A stretch of 64,000 nt of DNA from Isoetes taiwanensis (Eukaryota; Streptophyta; Lycopodiopsida; Isoetales; Isoetaceae), in NCBI GenBank assembly GCA_021234155.1, contig JAJEKV010000005.1:23825584-23889583 (forward strand), written 5' to 3'. Below the pieces are notes generated by a model that did not search any database, was not told the origin of the DNA, and saw nothing but the letters and a program-made list of their open reading frames with translations. Position numbers and translations under genes: made by a program. Of the stretch, positions 1-10,806 are shown piece after piece. The stretch's first letter is position 1. Every line of letters begins with the position of its first letter.

Positions 1-512
1 TCAAGATATTGTCGCCCGGTGCCGCACAAACCGCGTGTGCTTTCCCCATCTAAGCTTGCCCTTCAACACATCATATGGCGTGGGTGTCACCCCTAGCATA
101 TCTCGGACTACATCCCGCTTCTAGATACAACCGAGGTTCCCAAGAGGAATACACGAGGAAGCATCTCCTCTCAGTATAAAACACTAGAAATCCGGCATAA
201 CTGGTGCACGCATATTAGTGATGAGGTCAAGGCGCCGCATAGAAAGGGCCGTAACAGTCAAAGGGCGCTATGGATCCCAATGCTCTCCATCCCCGGTACC
301 ATGCAAGTAGATCGGTGGCAGCCATGGGCGCTGGAAGGAAGGAGGGAGGAAGAGAATTAGATATGAACAAATGAAAATGAAACTTTGAAGATCCTTTTGA
401 CTCTTTATTGATGCTGACATCAGCATTTTCGTACACAATACAAGGACAAAAATAAATTTTTATTTATTATAACAAAAAAAATATTTACAACGCAGGTATT
501 CTCCAAAATTTT

Positions 513-915
513 CTAAGGACGCTCTCCCCGAATCCTGCGGGCGAGGGCTAAATCCTTTGGCATTATGGTGACTCTCTTTGCGTGGATAGCGCAAAGATTC
601 GCATCACCAAAAAGTGCCACTAAGTAGGCTTTTGCAGCCTCTTGGAGCGCTAGGATAGCAAAAGTCTGGAAGCGAAGGTCGGTTTTAAACTCTTGGGCTA
701 TCTCCCGAACCAACCTTTGAAAGGGCTTCAGTATCCCGAAGTTCGTGGACTTCGAAACTTTCTGTGGATCTCCGTAGAGGCCGATGCTTGGGTCTATACC
801 GGTGGGGCTTCCTTGGTGGAGCAGGTGTGGGAGTCGGGCCCCTTTGCCGTGGTATCGTCTTGGCTAGCAAATCCGGGGAAGCATCCACCAGCTCACGTCT
901 CGGTGGAACTTGCAT
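513..915 (-). pseudogene. Histone H3-like sequence, frameshifted
   Basis: Minus-strand reading gives a near full-length H3. The start is ATG at 915-913 and the stop at 515-513, about 134 codons against 135-136 for H3. The core is clear: RKPHRYRP at about 810-787, then [18 protein letters not shown], an ALQEAA/AYLV helix, [16 protein letters not shown] and a C-terminal ARRIRGER. Between RYRP and FQRLV (about 725-790) single-base losses shift the frame, so no single frame spans the protein. The N-terminal tail has about the right length (42 residues to RYRP) but lacks nearly all the modifiable lysines of H3 and is proline-rich. Known family: H3 is a nucleosome core histone. Inference: a decayed, probably captured H3 variant copy inside an LTR element. 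The loop and helix-2 region is canonical-H3-like rather than clearly CENH3-like. Confidence 0.78.
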
Positions 916-1616
916 TCTTCCCAAAAAGCTCGCCCGGTCTTCAACTTCTCCTTGTATTGGCTCTTTGGGACTTTCGGACCTCACGGCTTTCTCCCGGTGT
1001 TTTAATGGGCGTCCAGATCCGGGGTTTGGCCCTCATTCTGCGGTCCCCCATCACCTTCTGGTCCTTTTGTTCTTGTCGGACCTTCTCCTCCTTTTCCTTT
1101 TGAATCCTTTCTGCTCTTCACAGGAAGTCCCCGAGCTCTCACGGGTCTTCTTCAACCTCATTATGCATTTGGGTCATATCAATGCGGATCGTCGTCAAAT
1201 AATCGGTGATGTCGAATCTCTCCCCACATGAAGCTGCAGGAAGCCTCATGCCACCGATATGGGGAATCTCGATTGCCCCTAGTCAATGACAACAACTCCA
1301 TCTCCTAAATACCTATACTCTCGACCTCGAGGCTCTATTGGCTCGTTCTATTTCTCTGCCCATCATCCTCCCCTCGCCAAGTTCCGGATATCGGTCGGCC
1401 TCGTTCTTATGTCCTCCTCTTCAAAGGTGGCCCTCACATTGGAGGATAGAATTTAAACAACATCATGACCAGTCGCTGTTGCTAAACCATGGTATAAGGA
1501 AGTCAGCATCTTGAGATTTAACCTAATAAAAACGGCCGAAAGTAATGGTAGATTGGAAAGGGTATCCTAAGCGTCGTTGGCAAATCTATTTACCAACTTA
1601 TCTAGAAGTATGTCAA

Positions 1617-1886
1617 TCAAAGCGGTCGGTGGCCATATATTGAGGCGATCAAAGCATAGATCTGGGCTATAGTAAGGGTAGTGGGGTCCATGGTGCTCTT
1701 GGTGTTGGCCATAACTATGGCGCTGGGGTCGATAGATCTGCGGAAGGAGGCGCTGGTTAAAAGACGGCTTGATAGGGGAGGCTTAGGGAAGAAGGCGGTA
1801 GGGATAAACCAGATGGAAAGGCAAAGGTCGGGTCCGGTGGCTATGGCGGTCGTCCAAATTTTAGTGGGCTGAGGTATGGAAGGCAA
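1617..1886 (-). CDS. Possible gag N-terminus of the LTR element
   Basis: An 89-codon minus-strand frame lies about 500 bp past the PBS, where gag normally begins. An internal Met-Ala-Asn-Thr-Lys-Ser-Thr-Met-Asp-Pro stretch resembles the polar starts of plant gypsy Gag proteins, but no retrotransposon_gag or CCHC motif follows in frame. Only position and composition support this call. It could be a chance frame. Confidence 0.28.
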   Translation of the reverse strand: MPSIPQPTKIWTTAIATGPDLCLSIWFIPTAFFPKPPLSSRLLTSASFRRSIDPSAIVMANTKSTMDPTTLTIAQIYALIASIYGHRPL

Positions 1887-2401
1887 AGGCGGACATAATA
1901 ATTTTAACGGCCGCCTAACTTTTAAATTTTAAAAAATTTCTGATTAACTTATTATATATATATTTTTTTTTGTATTAAAAAAAATATTTATACGGCGGGA
2001 ATACGCAGAAAATATCTGATCTTGCTACCGATAAAGATTATATCGCCGCTCCCACCGCGACTGCAAGTCGACGAAAATCAAGCGGCGCCCGACTTGACTT
2101 TCGGGGCCCCTCCGTGGCCATTTTTCGCCAGCGACGACTGTTCTAGGGTATTTGGGGTACGCCCGATCCAATGGAGCCGTTTCCGCCTTCGTCCAAGCTA
2201 CCTACAAAAAGTTATAGCCCCTCCAAACTTGGGTCTTCTAGTCGCCCTAACTTCTTTTAACCTACAATTTCTTACTTTAACCTAACACAAAGCCAAACAT
2301 CAAAGAAAACTAAGCCACACACTAAATTAGCCTCCTACCTAACTAATGAACTACGAGTTAGGGTTTGGCCAGTGCTATGATTCCGGGCAACCGAAATCAC
2401 G

Positions 2402-2413
2402 GCTCTGATACCA
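2402..2413 (-). other. Primer-binding site for initiator tRNA-Met
   Basis: The plus strand reads GCTCTGATACCA, so the minus strand carries TGGTATCAGAGC, the standard plant LTR-retrotransposon primer site complementary to the 3' end of initiator tRNA-Met. It sits one base from the LTR end at 2415 and faces left, which fixes the orientation of the element. Confidence 0.85.
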
Positions 2414-2414
2414 C

Positions 2415-3993
2415 TGTGACGCTCCCTGAACATATACGACACTCGGACGTATACATACGGGGACTTTCCCCTCCCATGGCAACCAACTCACCATGAGCAG
2501 GGCCCTCCGTCTAACTCGGGCCATCTATAAAAAGATGCTCAAGTGAAGGACGCAGAGGGGTCATTCGGCCCACGCCTTCAATGGGGCTCCTACGTCGCGG
2601 AAGCGTGAATACAAGGTTAGCACACAGCATAATCATATCATAATTTACCACCACGAGGGGTGGCACATCCATCCAAGTGACAACAACAAAGAATATGCAT
2701 TTTAATACTAAGGAAGACACCCAAACCCATGGTTCTACCCCGGCTCAGACTCCAGTGAGGATCGGTGGCGGCTAGGTCTCAAGAGATCAGCGGGGCCGAA
2801 TCTTGACATGGCGTTGGGCGGCATAGAACATCGGCTAGGGTTGTCCACTCCATCCGCCCCTCACATTGCACACTTTGCGGATGAGTCCAATCATGCTATG
2901 GCATCACTATAGCCTTCCCATTACCTTGGAGACTCAGGTATCACCCTTAGCCTAATCGGGGTTCATGAAGCCCCGTCCAATGAGGCGGTGGAAGTGTTCC
3001 CTTCCAAGATCCGCCGGTGGTTCCATGGTGAGCTAGAGAATGCGTGCCGCATCAGCGACCCCGCATCCCAGACCCGACTTACTCACCTAAATCTACTCAA
3101 AGCCGCGGGGTGCCCCATGCAGGGTCACACCTCTGCACCCGAGTGTGAGGTCCCATCCATACCCAGCCTCTCGTGACCCGGCTGTCGGGCCTAGCCCTTT
3201 GTAGGAGTCTCGGGGGGCCTTTTATGTTTGTGCAAGACCCCACCCCCACTTCACCACTGCGTCCCTTATCGGTGCTAAGCAATTCCATAGCATCCACGAC
3301 TCGGTGGTCTCTTGTCTTGCAGCGCATCTAAGGGAAATCTGAGGGATCAACCTAGGAGTATACTACTAACATGGCTCGAGAGGTCTCTACCCCCCTCCCC
3401 TTAATTCCCCATTTCGAATAATACTATGCAAAGAACTATCAATCCATCCTTTAAGAGCAAGACAAATAAAGAGAACTCACCTTTACAATCAAGGGTTAGT
3501 TCCTACAAGTAAAAGCACGTAGAGAACAGACGAAACAACACAACAAGTGCCCCAGCAGGGCTACCTAGAATTCTCAAGCTATACTAACCACCCACCTGAG
3601 TTCCTGCTGGATCCGTTGCCATTTGATGCTCCCATCTTCCCTGGACTTGGCGCTCAGCTCTGGACACACAGGTAAAGGTGCTTGGCAAGGTGGGCGCTCA
3701 GCTCCTGCTCCTCTTGGACGATTTTGGGAGTCAATCAGGGCTAGGGGTCAAGTTGATGACCCAAATTGGAACTTCCCATGCTGGCCAATCGAATTAGGCC
3801 AGGTGGCGCTCCCCTAAATAGCCAATTAGTCCAATTCAAATAATTGGATAATTATCCTTTAATGGTTAATTTAACATAGCTAATGAAATCCCTTTTAGGT
3901 CAATGTCAAAATACCCCATGGTGGCGTACCTTTGTTGGTGACGTGTCAGCATATTATTTATACATATTCCGTATAAATATATGGAACGTCACA
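2415..3993 (-). repeat. LTR of the left gypsy-type element(s)
   Basis: The repeat begins TGTGACG and ends CGTCACA, giving the expected TG...CA inverted ends over about 1.58 kb. A PBS abuts its left end and a polypurine tract abuts its right end. It therefore serves as 5' LTR for the interior on the left and as 3' LTR for the interior on the right, the arrangement left by LTR-LTR recombination or tandem insertion. Its right 426 bp recur at 4649-5068. No convincing host gene lies inside. Confidence 0.8.
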
Positions 3994-4008
3994 TTCTCCC
4001 CCCCTTAG
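3994..4008 (-). other. Polypurine tract
   Basis: The plus strand has a pyrimidine run (ttctcccccccttag) directly after the LTR end. On the minus strand this is a CTAAGGGGGGGAGAA tract immediately before the LTR, the usual second-strand primer of Ty3/gypsy elements. Confidence 0.75.
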
Positions 4009-4648
4009 AAATAATGTTGTCCTCAGCATTGGGGTTAGTTAATCAGAGACAGTTACTTGAAGAAACTGAAGTAGGAGAAAGTATACTTAAGAAAGGAAGA
4101 TAACTCATTATTTCAAACAGTAATACATTGAAGTTGAAAATATATCCGAGTGCAAGCATCAAAGTGGATTTTACAGACTTATCATCAAAGAAAATTCATG
4201 GACCGAAGTCCAATTTTGAAGACATCATAGACGACGAAAATAACACATGTAAACAAAGCGGATCTGAAGAAGTCGGACCATCAGCAACCCTTATACATGG
4301 GCAGGTCACGAACTGCTCACTGGCCTGCGCATGTCGATATATTAGTATGTATAAATAATATAAATAAATTGTGGTTGAAGGGACCACCCCCTATAATGAA
4401 TAAAAGAAAATCTATCTACAAGGGAACTTATCATGGCTATGGTTCGCAATTCATTGCGGCGTAAGGAATGGTGAAGTTCCTATTATAGCCAAGATGAACG
4501 CGGCCTATGAACTACATGCTTTCCAGGCAATTCGCGGTCATGTCCACATTGACAGTACACCACGTCCTAGGGAACACGAAGGTGATCCCATCATCGGTAA
4601 CTATTATCAAGTACGATGTATCTACCCCTCTAGTGCATGATTCTCGGC
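4009..4648 (-). mobile_element. Residual 3' interior of a gypsy-type element
   Basis: About 640 bp between the polypurine tract and the second LTR fragment. On the minus strand this should be the end of pol or the 3' untranslated region. No integrase, chromodomain or RNase H motif is readable. The short open frames here are not supported. Confidence 0.45.
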
Positions 4649-5068
4649 GAATTCTCAAGCTATACTAACCACCCACCTGAGTTCCTGCTGGATCCGTTGC
4701 CATTTGGTGCTTCCATCTTCCCTGGACTTGGCTTCAGCTCACGGACACCGCAATAAAGGTGCTTGGCAAGGTGGGCTCACCCCGCCTCTTGGACGATTTT
4801 GGGAGTCAATCAGGGCCTAGGGTCAAGTTGATGACCCAAATTGGAACTTCCCATGCTGGCCAATCGAATTAGACCAGGTGGCGCTCCCCTAAATAGCCAA
4901 TTAGTCCAATTCAAATAATTGGATAATTATCCTTTAATGGTTAATTTAACATAGCTAATTAAATCCCTTTTAGGTCAATGTCAAAATACTCCATGGTGGC
5001 GTACCTTTGTTGGTGACGTGTCAGCATATTATTTATACGTATTCCGTTTTAATACATGGAACGTCACA
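4649..5068 (-). repeat. Second, partial LTR copy (U3 end only)
   Basis: This segment matches 3568-3993 almost base for base, starting at a shared GAATTCTCAAGC and ending at the same TGGAACGTCACA terminus. The other about 1.15 kb of the LTR is missing. The break lies at the GAATTC word, suggesting recombination or deletion. No polypurine tract follows on its right. Confidence 0.8.
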
Positions 5069-6044
5069 CACAGAGAGTCAGGAGGTGGACCAGGGATGCC
5101 TATAGTCCTTGTTTCACTACGGGGTGGATTATTTGAAGAAATGAAAGGAGTTTGTGACAGAACTGGAGAACGAATTGCAAATGGAATGCTACCTGGTGGT
5201 ATTGGTGGACGAACCGGCAGAAATCCTCGGCGACCATTTGGTCTATAGCGCGGCTGAATTTTGATTGTAGAGCTTCTGTGCAACACCACCTTCTGCAACA
5301 CCGAAATCAGCATCACCAAAATGCTTCCAGGGATTTGAAAACGTTCATATATTTGGACGGTTTTAATAGGTGCCAAGTAAGAAAAAAATTTCCACGTGTT
5401 GCCATCTATGAAATTCCTATTGATGGGAATCCTTCCATCCGAGGCAAGAGCCGGTGGAACTGATTCTTATCAACATAGCTCTCTTCTTGTCAAAACTTTG
5501 CATGTGACCCTTTTTTTTTTTTTTTTTTTGAATGGACGGCAAACAATCCCTATCGACGGCAACAAGTGACCAGACCCTAATAGTTTCTTTTTTTTTGAAT
5601 GGACGGCAAACAATCCCTATCGACGGCAACAAGTGACCAGACCCTAATAGCACAAATGTTTGCGCACCTAATGAAGCGGCCTATTGGATGTATTGGATGA
5701 GACGTTTTAATCGTGGCCATTGGTGCGTGAAACCGACGGTCTACAACAAAAACCCCATTTATTATTTCGAAGCCGACTGCTTGGTTCGGCCGGATTTATA
5801 TCTTGCTTCTAAGCTTCCCAAATCCGCCTCCTGATTTTCCGCATTTCTTAGCTTTCTGCTTGGTTTCTTAATGCAAATTTTTGCCTACCATAAACCATTT
5901 TGCTATTTGCATTTTTTTTTTGCCATTTGGATTGAGCGTTTGTTTTGCGGATATGGTGCAAAAGGGTGATCGAGGCTTCCAGCTCAAGTCGCGAATTCTT
6001 AGGGGCCAGGTTTAGATTTATGAGCTAAATAGGCAGACGGCTAG
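5069..6044. other. Intergenic stretch without a recognisable gene
   Basis: Apart from the tandem duplication at 5511-5650, nothing is recognised. The short frames at 5018-5463 cross the LTR edge and show no domain. Around 5780-5840 the sequence resembles promoter-like DNA (a GGATTTATATC word) but no gene can be tied to it. Confidence 0.4.
5511..5650. repeat. Two-copy tandem duplication with poly-T heads
   Basis: Units at 5511-5583 and 5584-5650 each begin with a T run and continue with the same word series from GAATGGACGGC to CCAGACCCTAATAG. The copies are virtually identical apart from T-run length, so the duplication is recent. Confidence 0.9.
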
Positions 6045-6088
6045 ATGGCTGCAGCAAAGCTCGAAGGCGGCTCAACCCGGCGCCACTT

Positions 6089-6277
6089 TTGTCTGCCTTC
6101 ACAATCTTCTTGCCGCTTTGTTTTCCCCCTAGGGGAGGGTCGCCATTCAGGGCGGCGGAACCATTGGCGGACGTGGCACTATTTTTGGCAGACGTGGAAA
6201 AGGCCACAGAACAAATTAGGAAAAGGGGGGAAGTGTTTCGTAAGCAATTTTTCAAGGCTCAGCAACAATCGAAGTAA
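6089..6277 (+). CDS. Unrecognised frame, possible captured exon
   Basis: The 62-codon frame has no ATG and ends in a charged, helix-prone segment (ADVEKATEQIRKRGEVFRKQF) that looks like real protein rather than noise. It runs into a potential splice donor (GAAGTAAGG) at its end. I do not recognise the family. An overlapping frame from an ATG at 6045 is equally possible. It may be the edge of a host gene fragment. Confidence 0.25.
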   Translation: MSAFTIFLPLCFPPRGGSPFRAAEPLADVALFLADVEKATEQIRKRGEVFRKQFFKAQQQSK

Positions 6278-6289
6278 GGTTCCAGCGAA

Positions 6290-7780
6290 GGACCAGAGAA
6301 GGCTGGAGTTTCGCAAGGAGTCTTGGAAGTATGAAGTCTTGAATGGAAGTATCGGATTCTTGTAAAGTCTTGCAAGGAGTCTTGCAAGTGGAAGCTGTGA
6401 TTTTCCAATAATGTCTAATAACATGAAATTCTTGAGGTAGGCATATAACAGTTTTCTTAAAATTTGTTCTAAGCTCATATTTCAGTGTTATTTGTGAAAT
6501 TTAGTTGTTCTTTGGTCTGTAACAAATGTTTATTGTCTCTTAAGGATCGAATTATGTTTATTAGTAGGATTGAATTCTGTTGCAGGGCTAGTATGATAGG
6601 ATTCTGTTGCAGGGCTAGTATGATATGATAGAATTATGTTTAGTAGTAGGATAGAATTCTGTTGCAGGGCTAATATGATAGGACTTCTCTATTTTCCACA
6701 TATTGATGATTCACGCAGACCTGATTCGATCGTTTTAGTATATCTAGCTACAACCTCAGCTTCATTTTCTAAACTCCTATTTATGTTTTTCACCTATTTA
6801 ATTATTTTTTGGGATCGTCAACATCAACTGAAGACTGACATAGATAGGGCGATGGCACTATCGGTCTCGAGGAGGCAGAGATAAGGCGAATGGCATCTTC
6901 TATAGCGCATTTGAAACAGGTCTGATAGAGAAGAGCTCAAATGTTTCTGACGTAGCTTTGCAAGATGCAGTTTCAATTTCTGATTCTCCTTATGCATTTG
7001 CAATAACGACTCTGTTTGGTACTGGTAACATCCAGGGATAGCATTAAAAATCATATGAAAGAAACATAGTTAAGTCTATGTCCGAAGACTTGATCTTCTG
7101 GAAGGGAGGGACAGATCCGTGGCTGGCCTTGCACATATCACCTCAAATAGCACAACTCCAAAAGAGTATACATCAGACTTTTTAGAATTCAAGACACGGA
7201 AGACAATAAGCTAATCTTGCAAGTGTCATATGCTCCCATGATTAAAGATCAAGGAGCTTAACCTTGATAGAAACTAGCTGAAAGCTTTCTCTCATTCAGG
7301 CCTCTTTACCAAATCCTCTTTACCAAATCAGAAGCCTAATGGTAATGATAATGTGGAATGGCATCCCTTTCTTTCTTCTTCTAGTGCTCTTTGAACAGAG
7401 ACTATTTTCATGGTTTTCACCAAGACTATGCCAAGTTGCCATTCAACACATAAAGCACAAATTCTCGAGTGTTCTGCAACTTCCTGTAAAGGAATTTCTG
7501 TTTTTTTTTTTAAATACGATCAAGCATTGATGTGCATGTTTCACCAGTCAAGCAGCAAATTTCAAGTGTACTGAACCAAATTTGGCATTTATGAATATTT
7601 TTCCGGATGCCATGTGTGTATGTAATCCATATGGCCAATTATGTGGAATCAACCTCTCAAGTATTCTGTAATTAAACCTGAGTCAGAGAAAGTAGAACTT
7701 CGCGTAAAGCCTGATTTGCCAAAGCTCATTTAGTACATGTGATGGGCAGACTCGTTATGAGACAAAGACACACTGTGATT
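6290..7780. other. Mostly uninformative AT-rich stretch
   Basis: Contains the repeat at 6544-6684. Otherwise only short frames without recognisable domains, T runs and no RNA gene that I can see. Confidence 0.35.
6544..6684. repeat. Short direct repeats built on CTGTTGCAGGGCTA
   Basis: Three copies of TTCTGTTGCAGGGCTA followed by RTATGATA occur in 140 bp. The outer two copies (6544-6601, 6629-6684) also share the preceding GAATTATGTTTA and TAGTAGGAT words, while the middle copy (6602-6628) is short. Confidence 0.85.
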
Positions 7781-7789
7781 TCGTGACTT

Positions 7790-8480
7790 CCTCAAATCGG
7801 AGTTCAAAAGATGTGGAAGCCCTTTTAGAGCGGTGTAAAGAAGAAATACCCGGCATATGATCCTCACCGGCTATCAACAGATCCATATGATTCTCACCGG
7901 TAAAGTACCCAAAGATTATAGGAAACTTGTCCAATCTCGAGGTGCGATCTTTGAATCGTAACAAGTCGAAAAGGGATTTGTCAACCAGCATTGGAATGTT
8001 GGGTAGGCTTAAAATTACGGATGTTGGGTGGAATAGCATCTCGTGGTTCTTTTCCAAACAAGTATGGCTGGAATAATCTCGCATTACAATATCTATCATT
8101 GAGATGGGGGTTATATTCTCGAAAGTGGATTGGGAATTTCACCAACTTGGGACACTGATTACGTGGCAAAACAACTTCATTGGGGGCATTCCCGTGGGTC
8201 GGCAAATCTAACGTCCATGAAAACTTCGCCCGAAGTTCGGATAAGCTAGACCCCGACACCATAGATCTTAAGTTCGAAGAAAACTTGCTTCCAACAAGGG
8301 GAGCCAAAGAAGAGCAACCTTTCTTACTTCTACCATGCCTCCCCCATTATACTAGATCTTTGTGACAACGATCTCACGGATCCATACCACACGAATTGGG
8401 CATGCTTCACAACTTGCGGCGGTTGTGGCTCTGCAACAACGCTGTGCCTTCAATTCTGCCTCACTCTCCTATGCGGTGAT
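7790..8480 (+). pseudogene. Leucine-rich-repeat protein fragment (receptor-like type)
   Basis: Plus-strand frames, joined across small shifts, give plant-type LRR units. One is IGNLSNLEV followed by SLNRNK near 7905-7985, another starts STSIGMLGRLK, another is NNFIGGIP near 8170-8200, and another is DLTGSIP-like then HELGMLHNLRRLWL near 8355-8435. This spacing of about 24 residues with the LxGxIP word is typical of plant extracellular LRRs. Stops and frameshifts are frequent and neither kinase nor signal peptide is visible, so this is a decayed fragment. It directly precedes a UGT fragment from an unrelated gene. Confidence 0.6.
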
Positions 8481-8597
8481 CTCACTCTCCTATTGAGCTG
8501 ATCTCATTCATCTCCTATGCAGTGGCTATCAACAGAAGATCCATATGATCCTGGCTATCAACAGAGGCTTTACAGATATACTCAATTATCCAGGGCA

Positions 8598-8690
8598 TCT
8601 TGGATACTAGTTAACACGGTGGAAGATTTGGAGCCTGGTGTTTTGGCTGCCTTAGGCCCCAAATATATTGCAGTTGGCCCTTTGATGTGA
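8598..8690 (+). pseudogene. UDP-glycosyltransferase (GT1) fragment
   Basis: A 30-codon frame reads SWILVNTVEDLEPGVLAAL then GPKYIAVGPL before a stop. It matches the conserved mid-protein block of plant UGTs (usually ILVNTFEELEP, then ALGPK and GPL) that precedes the C-terminal sugar-donor half. The PSPG box and all other parts are missing. Only this block survives, so it cannot encode an enzyme. Confidence 0.62.
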
Positions 8691-8699
8691 TGGAGGCAG

Positions 8700-8785
8700 C
8701 ACCTGCGTTATGAGACATGAGCACCTACATTATGAGACATGGAGTATGAGACATGGGCACCTGCATTATGAGACATGAGCTCCAG
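8700..8785. repeat. Minisatellite of the unit GCACCTRCATTATGAGACATG
   Basis: Three to four units of about 20-23 bp, each with TATGAGACATG, follow directly after the UGT fragment. One unit is shortened to GAGTATGAGACATGG. Confidence 0.85.
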
Positions 8786-9310
8786 AATGATGGGTTTTGG
8801 AATAACTTCCTAGTGCAGATGTGGAAAGTGGAGCAATTAAGGACGCAGGGAGAGCATTTGACAATATGAAATCCAGAAAATGACATACTGACTTCTATAT
8901 TTTCCACATATTGAATGCATGATATTTTTTTTTAGTTGAATGTTATTCCTTTCTAAGATGTTAATAATTGATCTATCTTTCTTTGGACAGATTTTGTGCT
9001 TGCATTTTTTCCTTCTTAACAAATCCCCGCTATCAATATCTGGTCGTTCTTGCTTTTTCTTGGAGTAGCTTTGTGCTATAACCTCTATTCAAAAAAAGTC
9101 AGTAGGTTTCTTAATCATTCCATATTGTTTATCTTGTTACTGACAAGTAATATCCTTGCTTTTGACAGATCAGTCTTTGATCATGCTTATCACGCGATCT
9201 AACTTGGATACTAATCATTAACGCTCTCGCAACAAGTCCAAATTCCAAGGAAAAAAAGAGCCTTTCCTGCATCAAAATGTAGGAAAAAGAATTTGCACAA
9301 AACCAATCCA
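8786..9310. other. Upstream flank of the pogo-like transposase
   Basis: AT-rich, no recognised gene. It should contain the 5' end and terminal inverted repeat of the pogo-like element, but I could not find a matching pair with the right-hand side. Confidence 0.3.
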
Positions 9311-10623
9311 ATGCCCCTGCCCCAGCAACTTGCTCCACGAAAGAAGGGAAGGGGAGGATGGTCTATCGAGAGCATGAATGAGGCTCTCCGCATGCTAAAT
9401 TGCAAAGAGATCTTAACAATAAGAGAAGCTTCAAGAATTTTTGACATACCAGCTTCTAGTATACGAAATTGGATGAGGGGCATCTATAACAAGAAGGATG
9501 GCCAAGAACCCAGGTGTTTGACTAAGGAACAGGAACAAGAGCTGAAAAAATGGGCATTAGATAGAGTAGCAGCAGGCTTGGGTGTTACTTTAGATCAATT
9601 TAAGCTGAAAGCCGCAAATATGTGTGAAGGTAAAGGTACATTGTGGGTGGATGGACAACCGGGAGATAAGTGGTGGAAATTATTCAAGAAAAGGCATCCT
9701 GATGTTGCATTAAGATCAACCAAAACTTTGGATTTGTCAAGAGCACGAGCCATGAATCCGACAAAACTGAGGCCCTTCTACACAACATTGGAAGAAGTTT
9801 ATAGCCATTTCAATTTTGAGCCAAGCCATATTTGGAACGCAGACGAAACTGGAATTCAAGCAGGGAAGATTATTGGTTTGAGGGTTATTCTTGAAAAGAA
9901 GGGAAGTAGAGCCGCCCATGAGATAGTGATGAAATCGCTTGAATGGATGACTGTTTTAGCCTGCTACAATGCCTCAGGTAATGCTATTCCTAGCTACTAC
10001 ATCTTCAAAGGCATTAGACTTAGGGCTAATCATATTTTCAATTGTGAGGTTGGGGCTAATATGTCAGTTCAGCCGGAGGCATGGATGACTACAGAGTTGT
10101 TCATGGCTTGGCTAAGAGAGCATTTTAAGCCTAATGTGCCTAGAGGGGTTGATGAAAACAACCACCATCTCATCATTTTAGATGGCCATGGCAGCCACGT
10201 AAATGATGAGGTAGTGATTCTAGCCGGTCATTGGGGATTCACCTAGTTATTCTACCTCCCCATACTTCTCACAAGTTGCAACCACTTGATGTGGCTATCT
10301 TTGGACCATTTAAGCAATATTTTAGGAGACAAAGAGCTGAGTATATAAATGACAAGGAAGACACGGAAACTGTGGAACCGAATAAGGCACAACTGGCAGG
10401 TACTATACAATTATCTGCTGTAACATAGTATCAGATATTGCATTTTCAAGTTGCCTTTTTCTTTTCTGGTTTGATTTCTAAGGCATTGGCCACGAGCCTC
10501 ACACACGAGAAGATTAGAGCGGGGTTTAAGGCCCTTTGGAATTTGGCCACTCGATCCTGGCTTTGTTATAGATGGTTTTATTGCTCCTACCTTCTCAACA
10601 AGAACCGTTGTAGATGCATGACG
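9311..10623 (+). pseudogene. Pogo/Tigger-like DDE transposase, frameshifted
   Basis: Start chosen at ATG 9311; a longer frame begins with TTG. The protein has a Lys/Arg-rich start, then a psq/CENP-B type helix-turn-helix (TIREASRIFDIPASSIRNW, about residues 38-56), a second DNA-binding part, then a DDE_1 catalytic core: WNADETGI (first Asp, about 9835-9858), LIILDGHGSHV (second Asp, about 10170-10200) and LPPHTSHKLQPLDVAIFGPF (third Asp, about 10247-10306). One base is lost or gained near 10230 between VVILA and GIHLVILPPH, and another shift comes before the tail GIWPLDP at about 10538. The family cuts and pastes DNA with TA target sites. Known relatives are single proteins of 400-600 residues. 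The breaks suggest this copy is inactive as read. Confidence 0.85.
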
Positions 10624-10757
10624 TGAAGTTCAAGAAGATGGTAAGTTTACTTTGGCCACTTAATCCTCCTGCTGTCGAAGATGAGCTTTATCCCTCCTAC
10701 GTTCTCGACAAGCTGTAGGTGCTCAACTTGAAGATCAAGAAGATGGTGAGTGTACTT
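10547..10757 (+). repeat. Direct duplication of about 105 bp in the transposase 3' coding region
   Basis: The stretch TTTGGCCACT...CAAGAAGATGGTRAGT occurs at about 10547-10652 and again at about 10652-10757. Each copy ends with AAGAAGATG followed by GTAAG or GTGAG, that is, a possible donor site. Confidence 0.75.
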
Positions 10758-10806
10758 TGGGAGCACATGATTATGATGATCACTTCGACGACGCACATGT
10801 TCCGAG
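10690..10806 (+). CDS. Acidic exon of the pogo-like gene
   Basis: The frame reads AQLEDQEDGECTLGAHDYDDHFDDAHVPR and ends at CCGAG|GTAGGTT, a good donor at 10807. It lies just after the transposase core and is in phase with a possible acceptor at 13183. Acidic linkers before a coiled tail are plausible for this family. This is inference from splice signals. Confidence 0.4.

Larger units (their letters stand above)
1..2401 (-). mobile_element. Interior of a Ty3/gypsy-type LTR retrotransposon, cut by the window edge
   Basis: This stretch lies downstream, on the minus strand, of a primer-binding site (2402-2413) and an LTR (2415-3993), so it is the 5' part of an element running left out of the window. 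It is badly decayed. I see a possible gag start near 1886-1617, a Lys/Arg-rich broken frame between about 1200 and 1000, and a histone H3-like sequence at 513-915. Positions 1-512 show no recognisable protease or RT motif. AT-rich tracts at about 430-500 and 1920-2010 look alike and bracket the H3-bearing part. Assignment to gypsy rests on the LTR, PBS and polypurine tract, not on a polymerase domain. Confidence 0.55.

Noticed and set aside
513-915. Centromeric H3 (CENH3) identity
   Set aside because: The FKTDLRFQ and [12 protein letters not shown] blocks are canonical-H3-like. The odd tail alone is not enough, and frameshifts prevent a firm reading.
6045-6365. 106-codon plus-strand frame from an ATG
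   Set aside because: No motif. An overlapping frame looks more protein-like, and neither is convincing.
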